Positions 31,998 to 42,886 of a DNA stretch of 42,886 nucleotides are shown one piece after another. The position numbers and the translations under genes are program-made. The notes under the pieces are model-generated. The model worked only from the letters and a program-made list of their open reading frames with translations. It was not told where the DNA came from and did no database searches. Every line of letters starts with the position of its first letter. The stretch's first letter is position 1. The stretch comes from Chara braunii (taxonomy: Eukaryota; Streptophyta; Charophyceae; Charales; Characeae): positions 1,484,092 to 1,526,977 of the forward strand of contig BFEA01000244.1 of assembly GCA_003427395.1 (NCBI GenBank), read 5' to 3'.

Positions 31998-32581
31998 TTA
32001 CCCCGTCGATTGACCTCGTGATCACGATATCGGCCTATCAATCCTCTGGCTCGATGCCAACCCCCGCGGCCCAGAAAAAAAACCTTCTTCCTATTTCCCC
32101 TGCGCCGCAGCCCTGTATCCGGCGCACCCCTCTTTTTAGTCTCCTTAGGTCCTGAATCGTGCGGCTGTTAAGCCGCACGACATTATTTTAGGCAGAATAG
32201 GTCTAATCTTATCGTTCCCATGTCCGCACATTCCTGCAGTTTCGACAAAAGCAAAGCATTACCATTTACATCCGTTACTCCCGGACGCCACACTCGTTCG
32301 GACTAACGTTCGAAAACTTCTTGTCTGTCAGTCATCGGTCAGGTCTGAATAAACTTTTGGCAAACGTCAGTCTCATCAAGTCCTTCAATTCACAAAAAAG
32401 TCGGACAGCGTCCGACGTAGAAAACCCCCGGCAAATACCCTTGTAAGGGTATTTGCCCCAACACCACGCACGTCAGCCTCTAACGGCCTGCAAAAAAAAA
32501 AAAAAATCTTTTTGAAAATTTGGGGGCTGGTTTTTGGTAAGTAGCAAAATAATTAAAAAAATAGAAAAAAATTAAATATTC

Positions 32582-32663
32582 ATTGATTGATTGTTTTTTT
32601 TTATTGATTGATTGATTGATTGATTGGTGGGGGAGGGGTCCTCCCTCCCCTCCCTGGCACATG

Positions 32664-32734
<71 letters not shown>
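32582..32734. repeat. Microsatellites (ATTG)n and (AC)n
   Basis: (ATTG)n occupies 32582-32593 and 32603-32627. A G-rich and C-rich junction follows, then (AC)n at 32666-32714 and, after a CTCGC-like break, to 32734. Open frames through the (AC)n are artefacts. Confidence 0.95.
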
Positions 32735-32735
<1 letters not shown>

Positions 32736-32743
32736 TACATTAA

Positions 32744-33060
32744 AAATAAAAAAATAAAATTCAAATTAAATAATAAAGATTAAAATTATAATTAAAAATA
32801 ATAGTTAAAAATAAAAAAAAATAAAAGATAAAAAATAAAAAGTAATTTTTCTTTATATATATATATATATATAAAATAAAAGTTAAATTAATAATTAATA
32901 AAAATATAATAATTAAAAAATACTGAATAAGTAAATAAAATTAAAATAAAATAAAATAAAATAAATTAAACAACAAAAAAACTGAAGTTCAAAAAATGAA
33001 TAATTAAATAAATAAATGAATAAATAAACAAATATTTACCTTCCCTAATAAAATAAATGC
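32744..33060. repeat. A-rich low-complexity DNA with (TA)n
   Basis: Runs of AAATAAA and TAAAAT, with (TA)n at 32853-32872. No gene. Confidence 0.9.
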
Positions 33061-34100
33061 GAAAACACCATAAGATTGTACCGCATCCATATAAGCAATA
33101 ATCAAAACTACCTTCCCTATACTCCCAAGTATAACCCACTGGAAAACCCCTGTCTAGTGCAAAAAATAACCCCCACTCTTTTACCATAGAACAACGTCAC
33201 ACATTTCAGTTATGGGCCTATACAGTTTCTTTGAAAAAATGCAAAAAGCAAAAAACACGTGTCCCCCAAAAAAAAACCCACGCAAATTTCAAAATTGAAA
33301 AGCGAACTATGGACGAAACCGCCCCCCCCAAAAAAAAGGAAAACACCATTCTGAAACAACACTTATCGACACACCAGAGAACAAACACGAACACAAGGCG
33401 TATGAACCAGATACGACAACCACTACCACCACCATAGCCAGTCCTCCTCGGTAGACGATGAAAAAGGTCCCACATCACAGCGCTACAAGACAATTAGGAA
33501 AAAAACGATACCACAAAGCTACCTCCCTCCTGTACTCCAATAACGACAAACACCACACCAACTTCCGCTGCCACAGGACACTTCGACGAATACAACCCGC
33601 TCAATAAACCACGCGTAAAGAACCCGATTGCCCCGATTTGTTCTCATCTCCTCCCCCTATTGCAATCGCACCACCTACGTGCACCCTCCCTCGTACACCT
33701 GAAAAGTTCTTCTTCCCCCTGAATGCAGCTAATACTCCCAACCCCCGCTTATCCCCGCCCGCACACCTACCCTCCTTTCATTACCCACAGCATGGCAAAA
33801 CGAGTTATACACCCATGGTCTGAACACCCTTACCTCCTCTATGATACATCGAGCACCGTCACAGAACCACCGCTACTACAAATATTGATATGCATGTGCT
33901 ACACCACGCAGACGCCGGCATACTTGTTTTTGCCTCTTTTTCCTCTATACCACCATTCTCCTCCTACTCCCTCTTCGCAAGAGCAAGATAGCTCGCGAAC
34001 TGATACTCGTACCTGCAAGTGGTCTGACACACCATAGTGTCCCCGGGCGTTGAGCTTACGCTGTAAGCCTCCTGACATCACGTTGTGCGACCTTCGTGCG

Positions 34101-34145
34101 ATGGCGGCGACTGGTATCTCAGCGACACCGGCCATGACTGCTCAG
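34101..34145 (+). CDS. Possible 15-codon first exon
   Basis: ATGGCGGCG (GCG before the ATG, G after) opens 15 codons (MAATGISATPAMTAQ) that end at CAG before GTATGT, a good plant donor. It lies in a small CpG-rich patch within CpG-poor, C-rich DNA. No downstream exon can be identified, so this is only a candidate. Confidence 0.2.
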
Positions 34146-34535
34146 GTATGTCCTTGCTAACATCTTACTTCCACCAAATGCCTATGTTTGTTTTCTTCCC
34201 CCCACCCGCCTTCCCACGACCTAATTGGAGTTGTTACTAAGCTAACCCCTCTGATGAGCTGCTATGGGTGCTAGGCGGTGAAAAGCACGCTTAAGGGCGT
34301 ACACCCTCTTTACGGCTGGGCTTTTCCCTTTCATAATTGCTAACACGTTAACATTAACAACCTAATCATAGCTCCTGCAATAACCTAGACCCCCACCTTC
34401 ACACTCTGTCCACCCTTGCAACGTACGTCCTCCATAACTGAATTGCTAGCTAACACCCTTCTAATAGACAATCTTGAGTTGAGTCATGTTTCCCACATTT
34501 TGTGGGATAGTTGTGTTACGTACATAAACCCACCC

Positions 34536-34700
34536 GCACACACACCCGAACCTCTGATCCTGTTGCTATGTAGGGGTCGACTCCCCTCCTGGCAGGACTA
34601 CGCAAACTCAACTAATGGTCCTTCTCCTGACTCTAATCAAGGATGTGTTGCACTAAACCTAATGCTAACTTACTCCCCCACACCCCACCCCCCACCTCCT
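34536..34700. repeat. Diverged direct repeat, copy 1
   Basis: It matches 35667-35830 in the same orientation. Shared words include CTCCCCT, GCAAACTCAAC and TCCTGTTGCTA, with scattered changes. It may be an old duplication or two copies of an unknown repeat. Confidence 0.6.
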
Positions 34701-34721
34701 CCCCCCACCCCCCACCCCCAA
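34674..34721 (-). other. C-tract with quadruplex potential
   Basis: Runs of 4-6 C separated by one to three bases; the - strand could form a G-quadruplex. Confidence 0.6.
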
Positions 34722-35559
34722 CCTGACTGCTAGCTCCGCAGACAAATTACAATCTTCTGCACTACTTATCGAACGTGTATACCCCCGCTTTACGCCACAG
34801 CCATCTCTACTCCTACTCTCCCTAGCAATACACTATATATAACCTACACCCTCAAACTCAGTCCACGTTTTCAGCGTATTTCCAATGTTCTAAACTCTGC
34901 CCTGTACATCCTATTCCGCCTTATTACGTACAAACACCTCCCCCGCCCACCCGCTCACCGCATGTTCTATACCTCATAGGTTTGCCCTTCTCTTTCATCC
35001 TAAGTCACATACGAAACTCTAATCTACTATGCCCCTTCCCTGGCAGCTCAACATACTCACGTAGTTGTGAGAATGGTAAAATCAGCACGCATTGTAGTAG
35101 TATAACTTGTAATTAGTATCAATGAGGGAATGCTAGTGAAATGTTACAACGCTAGAATATTACCATTGCAAAACATTCAATGATTGTGGTTTGCTTCGTT
35201 TATACCAGCAAGACCCGTCACGAGATGTACCCACACATGTCTCGTCGATCATGGTCAATATCTGTATACATCCCTATTACATTGAAAAATAGTTAAAGAA
35301 ACTAGTGGATAACTTTACTACCTTTTCGTAACATCTGGAAGCTAACCGTTTTGTAAACACAGATGATGACCTCTGCATAGATCCACAACCTGGATCATAT
35401 AAGGAGCTTGTATAACTGCTCACAGTAGTGCGAGCTGTAATAGGTAACAAGTTGGCTACTAAATTTTAAGTGTGCGTAACATTAGGACTCTTTAGCAATC
35501 ATCACTTTTTTCGTAATACAGTCATTATCACACTTTTTTTCCACACATTGTTTTACTCA

Positions 35560-35675
35560 ATTTTCTCGTATTTTTCACGTTTTTTTCACACATTTTTCAC
35601 GCACGTTTCACGAATTTTCCACGCATTTTTTTTCGCATGTTTTCACGCATACATTCACGCATTATTTCACACACA
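35560..35675. repeat. Imperfect TTTTCACGCA array
   Basis: About nine copies of a 10-12 bp TTTTCACGCA-like word in a row. It adjoins copy 2 of the diverged direct repeat. Confidence 0.75.
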
Positions 35676-35830
35676 AACCCGGATCTCTAATCCTGTTGCT
35701 AAGATACGGGACGTCTCCCCTACTGACAAGACTGTGCAAACTCAACCAATTGCCCACCTCCCCTACTTATTAGGATGCACTACTTTGGACTTTATACTAA
35801 TCCCAACCCCTCCCCCTCACCTCCAGTTCG
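35667..35830. repeat. Diverged direct repeat, copy 2
   Basis: Partner of 34536-34700. Confidence 0.6.
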
Positions 35831-37600
35831 CCTTAAAAGCTATCGCACCACACATAAGTTAAACCTTTCTTCCTCCTGATCTCAAGACAATATGACACAC
35901 ATATTTGAAATTAATCATCGCTGAAATATAGCACAACTATTCCGCCATAAATTGCATTTAACCTACGCATTTCTACAAACCACGACTGCTCCATATAAAC
36001 ACTCCATAGGTCATAATAATTATGTACATACACACAATTTTTTTTTTTAAATGATAAAAAGCTCAGCATTGTAATCGTTACTGCCCACAATATTAGTCCT
36101 TATTTAAAACCGTAATTCTACTCATACGACTAATACATGCACGCACACCCTCCACAAACACTTACCTCCCAAAATTCTTTTTCCCAATTTTGAAACAATC
36201 CTCTCCCGCAACAAAGAACCTTCATAACCTTGCGACCTCACACCTCCTATTCCCTGACATTATAATGATTAATATGCTTTAGTTAAGCATTCTCCACCTC
36301 CCCCCCCCACCCCCTAGCACTGCTTATGGTTCAGATCGCTCGGTCCCCTTGATAGTTCCTTGTTTTTTAACACTATAAGCTTTCGCAAAAACCGAAAAGT
36401 TGTTACAAACCTGCTCGATACATCGCCTACAACTCAAATCACTCCAACTAAAACTTTGGACAACCTATACGAAACTATGGCAATCCGACAAATCCCTGTA
36501 CCAAACTTATCCTCCTATATCCCCCCATAAAAAAAAAAAAAACCTAGTACCGCAGCTTAACGATCATGCGATTGTTGGATTTAAGATGCCCTTGCTCCTG
36601 ACGAACTTTTGTTAGCAAACCTGATAAAACGCGCAAACTTAATGTTGATTGAATATTGATCTGATTACGACCTCCCCTGTGCATGCTAGTACGCGGTAGG
36701 CTTTCACAGTACCGAATAGTTGCTCTTAAGAAACTCAATTACCAAAAGAACTTTCGTTAGCATATTATATTTTGTCACTGTATAAGAAAAGGTGTTCTTA
36801 CCATACTCAAACACCCACAATCAACACCAACCTCTTTCATACCTATGCGTTCTCCCTTCTCCGTAAATATCCCTGGCTCCAAATGAAAGGACACTAACCA
36901 TCCATGGATTGTTTGTAGTTATCAATTAGGCACGAACCCGTTTTATACGTTGTGATTTCGACCACTCCGTTCGGCCTTTAGTCTGTCTGACATAACTAAC
37001 ATGATAGGATATTCTGTAATAAAAGTTCCAACACACAGTTATTAATAAGAAACAAAGACGACATGACGTTACCAGAATCAAATGTCGGAAAAAACTGTAA
37101 GAACGATCTAACATTATCAGTCAGCAGAAATAAAATAAGGAGTCATGCTATAGTAATTGCTCTGTTCGTTGGATTAACCCGCCATCCCCTTCTTCTTTTC
37201 CCTACCCACGAACTAACTAAATATTGCTTACTATTCAACTGTGTGGCGTTTCGGCCCCAAACCAAAAAACAATTACGAATATATACAATGTCAATTTGAG
37301 TTTTAATGACACCGAATAATATTAGCTACCTGTTACCATGCTTTATGCTATTACAAAATCTGACAACCTGACGATTGACGGAAATTTTATACTAATTATA
37401 GGAATTGCATGAATAATATCACCTGATGTGACTGGAAATGTTCTTTCTATCGCAATAGACGCATAGTTTAATACACAAATAATACGTTGTTCCTTTTGTA
37501 TAGATTCTTTATTATACTCCCGCTTAACGTTTGGGGGTATTTAAAGTAACCCTCATAACATACTCGACACGCACCCAGCTTTGCTAGTTCACAAGCTACG

Positions 37601-40430
37601 CAGCGGCGAAAGCTCCGCAGCTTTCCCTGCGAAACAAGGGGTCTAAGTAGGATAGTCTGAGATTCTTTTACCTTCCGGACGACTCTCTACACGCGTTTCT
37701 CAAGGGCTTTCGTAAGTTTTCATTTGCTGCGCCAACCTGGGAAGAAATTGCATTTATATCCTTTTGAGGATTTGATTGGGATGGTACTCTTCGACTAACA
37801 ATGGCAGGGAGGTTGTGAGTTTTTCGATATCTGATTCCTTGATAGAAGTTGAATACTGACGAAGCGATGATTAGGGTCCTTTCCTGACGATCGAGGATGG
37901 GAAACGGAGGGATAACTATAAGAACACGCGAACGAAATAAGTGATAACGGTTAAAAAGAGCAGGATAGGGCTCAGTGAAGGACGACCTTACGAGAATCAA
38001 AGAACAAACTAATGTGAGGGTATGAAATCCGGTTGTTAACAAAGACAAAAAATCGCCATCTTCACGCGTTATCAGTAAGGTATCGATACATACTTTAACA
38101 GGAAAAGATCGGAGATCGCCATCTTCATGCCTTAACGGAAATGATTGGAGATCACCATCTTCACGTGTTAACGGAAAGCAAACTTCTAAGAGCTCCAACT
38201 CAATATAGATCGGAGCTCGCCTATTCTTCATGAAGAGATGAATATGGTTTTTTATTCTTTTATCAAGAAAAACGGTGTTAAGTCGGGCGACTGCCAGTGT
38301 TCGTGCCCTTCCCAGAACCACGACATACTGCGAAACCTGTACCTAAAGAGGGAACACCGCAAAAATCAATTCGCTTCTCCTTTTTTTGGAAAGAGTGTAT
38401 ACCCTGCGCTTATGCCCTTCCCGGTGCGATAAGTGATCCCACCACAACAAGTCTTCCTTCTGAAAAGAAACCCAGGTTGACATTTTGCTAGTATTCATTA
38501 GGATAAACGGAATACAAACACACCATTCCCACAAAAGGAAAACCATATGGTCCTTTCAATTCCTTCCCCCCAATATTACATAATCCTCCCCAACACATGC
38601 ACCAGAAAGTAAACGAAAACGGTCCACCTAAAACACTACCCCACTTACACCAATAGTACACCATTTCTGCCCCCCTGATTTTGTAACGTTTTCTTGTTTC
38701 TGTGGGAACGTCAAAACTACGCAAAGACGACATCAATAGACCCACCCGCTCCCTCCCCCCTCCTGGTATACAAGACACATGTAAGAATGCATCGCCATCT
38801 TGTACAGACAAAATCGATATCGCTTTTTTCTCATACTATCTGAAAGATTAAAAACGAATTGAACATACGCTCAAATATCATCCCGACCGCATTTGCAATC
38901 GCAATATGCGATATTTAATCTACGATGAGGGCATTTGAAACCGCAGCCTGGATGAAGAACCCCGCTACCCACACTACAATGATGACTTCCGCTGGAAACA
39001 GTCTGAGCAACCATGAGGTCCGCTTCAATGCTTACACCCCTCACCAATCATAACACCCAATAACGATGTCTGGACCACCATCAATAGGGTGTAAATCAAG
39101 GACCGGCCCTGAGCAATATCAACGCTTCCTTTCTGTATGTGTTCCCCACGTGGCCAGAACCGGAACGTAATGGTCATGTATCCCTCTAGACTTTCGTAAG
39201 AAGTTAGTCGAAGCATCGTCAAAAACATCATATGGATACAATCGCCGCCACTACTTAGTCTTAAGTGAGAAAAGAAAGGGAAACTTAGTTCTCGTAAAGG
39301 TTGCAAACCTTTTGGCTCAATGCAAAAAAGAAACAACGACCACAACTTTTTGTTGTTTTCTGGAGTAGGATCAGTAATCTTGGATACTTTGATAAACCAA
39401 CTTTCCATTGACTGTACCTCGTCGATTCTTATGGTAAGGCATGCAAGCCAAGCCAAATGTTCCTTCAAGGATGTTTAACACACAACCTAAATAATCCAAG
39501 AAATTTCTGTTATTGATCTTTTCGAGTGTCAAATTATCATCATAACATTCTTGGAAGTCGGACATAATATTCATAGCGCGCTCGAAGGACTTCACGTTCC
39601 GTGCCTTAGATAATAAAAAAGAACGAGGCATCATCAACCAGCCTGAATCCACGAAACAATACTCGATCAGCCCCCAAGGACGAAATAAATAGAAATTCAT
39701 TATATGCACATAACAAGTAGCCTAGCACAAGGTTGAAAGACTAACCAATAGGGATACCCATTATCTGATGCAACAACCGTCCAGCAGCAACCACGTAAGT
39801 ATTCTCTAACCCAAAGTGTGAATAAAATCAAGGAAAAATAAAAATAAAACGAACCCTTCTCTCTTGATATTTTCACAAACTTTGCTTCCTTACCTCTTTT
39901 TTTAATGGCGACAACGACAAACTCCTGATTTTCTCAAAAGGCAACTCATTAAGAATGGAATGATGAGGAAGGTTCGAGAACATTTCTTTCATATTGAAGG
40001 AGGCATCAGTCAAGTGTTCTCCCTACTTCAATTTCTTATTCATCACCACCACTTCTTTACAAAATTTTCGGTACACTGCAGGTTCAAGTTAGACTGTGCT
40101 GGTAAACTCCATAACATGCAGTTGACCGCTCAAAAAACCGTTTTACCTCCACAGACGCAACACTCGGGGAAGGAGGGGTAGCAGAGATGAGCATTTGTTT
40201 TTTGAATTGGCACTTCACCCAGCCCACCCACATTTTCTTAAGTACAGCCCGCCCTCAATAATAAATAAATAAATAAATCTCAGCTGCCCTTGGCACCGTC
40301 ATGTAACCGTCGGTGTAGCGGATGCGATTCCCGTCAGCGAAATCGATTATACTCTCCAGTGAGGATTGAACGGGTCATTCGAATTCGTCTCCGCACCCTG
40401 CAAAACAGCGGAGCAAACTGTAAGCACGAA
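37601..40430. other. Unassigned AT-rich sequence with weak ORFs
   Basis: Two - strand open stretches are the longest: 38321-37668 (217 codons, with repeated REDGD peptides from a DNA repeat at 38052-38176) and 39709-39371 (112 codons). Neither resembles a family I know, and neither has a clear promoter. An (AATA)n run is at about 40258-40278. They could be degenerate gene pieces. Confidence 0.35.
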
Positions 40431-40454
40431 TACTAAAGAATGAAGTTCGAACTC

Positions 40455-40500
40455 CACCCCCCCTCCCACCCCCACCCCCCCTCCCACCCCCACCCTCCCC
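40455..40500 (-). other. Second C-tract with quadruplex potential
   Basis: An 18-bp unit of C7/C3/C5 runs is repeated about two and a half times on the + strand. The - strand is G-rich and could form a quadruplex. It lies about 550 bp before the DUF7869-like gene. Confidence 0.6.
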
Positions 40501-40949
40501 ATACCCGGTTCCTGGTGCAGCGTCTGAACAGAGCGATCTCGTCTGTAGGCGATTACAGCCCCGACAACCGAATTGGCACGAACGATGAGACAAACCTCGA
40601 TATGCGAAGTGTGCCGACATCCGAGTTTGGCAGAGACCGGAATCCTTTGAATGCGATAATTGCATGTGGAGAAGGGCACCCAAATTTTTCTTGCATCGAC
40701 TCTGGCGTTACTAGTTGCGCCGACAGGAAACGGAGACACCCTTCCCCTTTTTGCTTTTTATACTCGTATAGTTGGACGTTGAAGTCCGTAGCAGCTGTCA
40801 AAGTCAAACCCTTGACCTTTTTTAAGGCCTCCGTAGATGGAACTCAGCTGCTACAAAGGGCCTTGGCCCACCCACCCGTTACTCCCTCAGGTTGCTGGAG
40901 AGGGTAGGTCCCGTAACTGTCTTGGCGGTTGTCTAGCGTCGAGAGGTAA

Positions 40950-41013
40950 GACACTCAAGGCGCTTGTCAGCCGACACTTGAGTGTCGAATAAGACCCTCG
41001 GCGATGCCGAGGG
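40950..41013. repeat. Paired hairpins upstream of the DUF7869-like gene
   Basis: GACACTCAAG (40950-40959) pairs with CTTGAGTGTC (40977-40986). Right after it, CCCTCGGC (40995-41002) pairs with GCCGAGGG (41006-41013). They lie just before the ATG at 41035 and could be part of the 5' end of a mobile element or an RNA structure. Confidence 0.65.
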
Positions 41014-41034
41014 CCACGCGAGTATGGAGGCCGC

Positions 41035-42886
41035 ATGAACCGGGCTATGGAAACTGAACAGGCGATCGAGTTGCATTGCCAGCTACAACACCTGGACTTG
41101 GCCCCGACCAACTCTTCAGACAGTTCGTCATTCCAACAGTCCACTGCTGCTTTCCCCAGAAAACGAAGTCTCGCTTTTCGGGAGAGCTTTGGAGGTTGCA
41201 TCCAACTGCCTACGGATTTGGCGACACTGTCCGCAGGCGAAGAACCGTTTGCCTCCCGGATCGAGTTCCACATTCCTGACGAGGTGCACCCGACAGCTTC
41301 GGCGCAGAGCAGTTGCGTACCAATGCCTGCTTCTTTCGCAACATTTATGACGAGAGTGAGAAGTTGGTGGCCACTGATTACTCGTCTGGACAACAATCCT
41401 CTTCCAGTGCACCTTCGATTCGCGCTACCTCCAGTACTACAAAGTTGGTTGACACCGACTATTCTTCGGAGGAACTGTCCACTGCACGGGCAAGTCCAAC
41501 GCAAGTCCGGTCTTAGAATGTGATTCCTGATCAGAGTCACTATACGTCGGAATCGTCTGGCAGAAGTGATGTAGAGAACATGGCAATACTCAAAATTTTG
41601 CCAACGCCTCTGCCAGGGGAAAGAAGACCGTATAGCATGGCTAATAGGAACGTTAGGAGGAAAGAACAATACAAAAGAGCAAAAGACATGCTGTTGGAAA
41701 GAAAATTGCTCATGGTTCGTGGCATGGCATGTTGCAAGGCTCGTTGTTGTTACAACATGTCGCCGGAGGAAGTCCCACAGGTTAGACAAGGACTGTACAG
41801 TAAGAGTCCAGAAGAGCGAGCAGAGTGGTGGATGAAAAGTCTTAAAGATTTCACATTGAGTGAGGGCGGACACAAACGAGTCCGTCCTGTAGAGTTGGAA
41901 CGTTCGATGTGTATCAAGGCGTACTGCAACGTTCTTGGTGTCTCTCGTAATACATTTTATAGTTACAAGAAGCGCTTCGATAATGGCTTCATACATTGTG
42001 AGCATGGGTTGAGGGGTAGACATCAACCAACAGAAAGACGGTCGCCATGCTTGCCAGCATGAAAAATTTCATCGAGTGTCATGCGGATAGCATGCCGAAT
42101 GAGATGGCTCACAAAGGTGGGGTTTACAGACCGAAGCTTCGACTGCCAGCAACTTTTACAAAAAGATCTATTTATGAGTCCATCAAATCAGACTTTGTCA
42201 CCGTCGGCCTCGAGGTCGTGTCCGAGTCCAACTTTTATAAACTGTAGCAAAAACACTATTACCACGTTTCGCCCGCACACTCTAACACATTCACGAAGTG
42301 TGCCGTCTGTCATGAACTGAAAGAGCGTATACAACACGCTGCTCTTCCTCGAGATCGAGAAAGAGTTAGGGAGGAGATGAAAGCTCACCAAAGGCAGCAA
42401 GTTGAACACAGATTGGACTATAGTCGCATGAAGATTGAATCGATCGTCCGTCTCAACGAGCGTTTATGTCTCATCATTGACGATATGGATCAGAAGAAGA
42501 CGATTATCCCCCATATTGGTCAGGCAAACTACTCGAAAGACCTTAGGCACGAGACGATGATGAAAACGACTCTGACCGGTGTCATTGCACATGGTAGAGA
42601 CCCTAGTATTTATGTGTACACGTGGTTTCCGTATTTCAAACACGATTCGAACACAGTCGTTACTTGTCTCACGCGAACCTTCGTCGAAATTCACGCGACT
42701 GAGGGGTCACTACCACCCTTTTTGCGCATTCAAGCATATAATTGTTGGCGGGAAAACAAGAACAAGTACGTATGTGCACTGACTGCACTGTTGGTGAAGT
42801 TCAAAGTTTTCCAAGAGGTGGAAATAAGTTTCGTGCTGGTGGGACATACCCATACGGACGTTGATGCTACTTTCAGTGTCTTCTCG
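41035..42886 (+). pseudogene. DUF7869-like protein gene, degenerate, runs off the window
   Basis: The likely frame path is ATG at 41035, a shift near 41320, TAG at 41514-41516, a shift near 42030 and TAG at 42245-42247, after which the frame is open to the window end. In order: an acidic Ser-rich start with a repeated TDYSS motif; a Cys-rich piece (CCKARCC); a helix-turn-helix-like region (CNVLGVSRNTFYSYKKRF); then the conserved part with DDMDQKK, NCWRENKN and VGHTHTDVDATFS. These motifs match the DUF7869 family as I recall it, widespread in animals and algae and often repeated. The usual aspartate before NC is tyrosine here (AYNC). An RNase H-like, transposase-related role is inference. The lesions could partly be introns, but the reading continues across each without a gap. 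Confidence 0.7.

Larger units (their letters stand above)
30313..32457. repeat. Hairpin-dense block
   Basis: At least 18 perfect short inverted repeats are packed here. Examples: 30384-30414 (11-bp stem), 30427-30442 (16-bp palindrome), 30458-30498, 30561-30582 (10 bp), 30680-30699, 30780-30796, 31095-31114 (9 bp), 31160-31179, 31356-31371, 31385-31404, 31418-31431, 31470-31485, 31539-31560 (9 bp), 31629-31644, 32157-32180 (10 bp), 32400-32416 and 32429-32457 (13 bp). The LTRs of B and C have the same character, so this may be LTR-derived. A CT-rich tract with donor-like CAG/GTGAGT at about 30940 and acceptor-like CTCTCAG at about 31000 is also seen. No protein gene. Confidence 0.7.
33061..37600. 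other. Low-complexity, C-over-G biased intergenic DNA
   Basis: On the + strand C greatly exceeds G over most of 33230-36750, with many ACC, CCA and CACA words. No recognisable protein is seen on either strand. It contains diverged repeats, C-tracts and one small CpG-rich patch, listed separately. Confidence 0.6.

Noticed and set aside
32480-32764. Cys/Val repeat protein on the - strand
   Set aside because: It is the translation of the (AC)n microsatellite.
40887-42026. 379-codon open frame on the - strand
   Set aside because: It is antisense to the DUF7869-like gene, whose motifs are recognisable on the + strand. No domain is seen in the antisense frame.

Overview
This is a eukaryotic, repeat-dominated nuclear window. 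The first 27 kb is a nest of Ty3/gypsy (Metaviridae) LTR retrotransposons. All three are chromoviruses, because their integrases end in a chromodomain. Primer sites resembling the plant initiator-Met type (TGGTATCAGA-like), the protein style and a DUF7869-like gene at the right end suggest a streptophyte, most likely a charophyte alga such as Chara. The organism call is inference from recalled protein style, not a database result.

Layout. Element C (+ strand, 331-27180) is the oldest; its 3' LTR is cut short. Element A (- strand, 1689-19888) inserted into C's untranslated leader and left an intact 5-bp target duplication, ATTTT, at 1684-1688 and 19889-19893. Element B (- strand, 10406-19695) belongs to C's family and inserted into A's 5' LTR, splitting it into 9497-10405 and 19696-19888. 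A 346-bp foldback palindrome (16818-17163) inserted into B's gag. A 128-bp fragment encoding part of a plastid-like ribosomal protein L5 is inserted in C's protease. All three elements are dead, with stops, frameshifts and a lost RT aspartate in C. They still show gag (zinc knuckle), protease, RT, RNase H, integrase and chromodomain in order. In A and B, pol lies in the -1 frame relative to gag. At the junction both carry the slippery heptamer GGGAAAC followed by a hairpin of identical geometry (10-nt spacer, 8-bp stem, 9-nt loop) but different sequence.

From 27181 to 30300 the sequence is single-copy-looking with weak gene signals: a possible spliced fragment at 28295-28772, and an unrecognised 252-residue ORF on the - strand at 30151-29393 with a TATA box upstream. 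From 30313 to 32457 the DNA is packed with perfect short hairpins and also holds a minisatellite and the 3' half of a U6 snRNA in antisense. From 32480 to about 40400 it is AT-rich and low-complexity, with microsatellites, strong C-over-G strand bias, C-tracts and diverged repeats; I see no secure gene there.

The right end (41035-42886) is a degenerate gene of the DUF7869 type: a Cys-rich segment, a helix-turn-helix-like region and an RNase H-like region. It is broken by stops and frameshifts and runs off the window.
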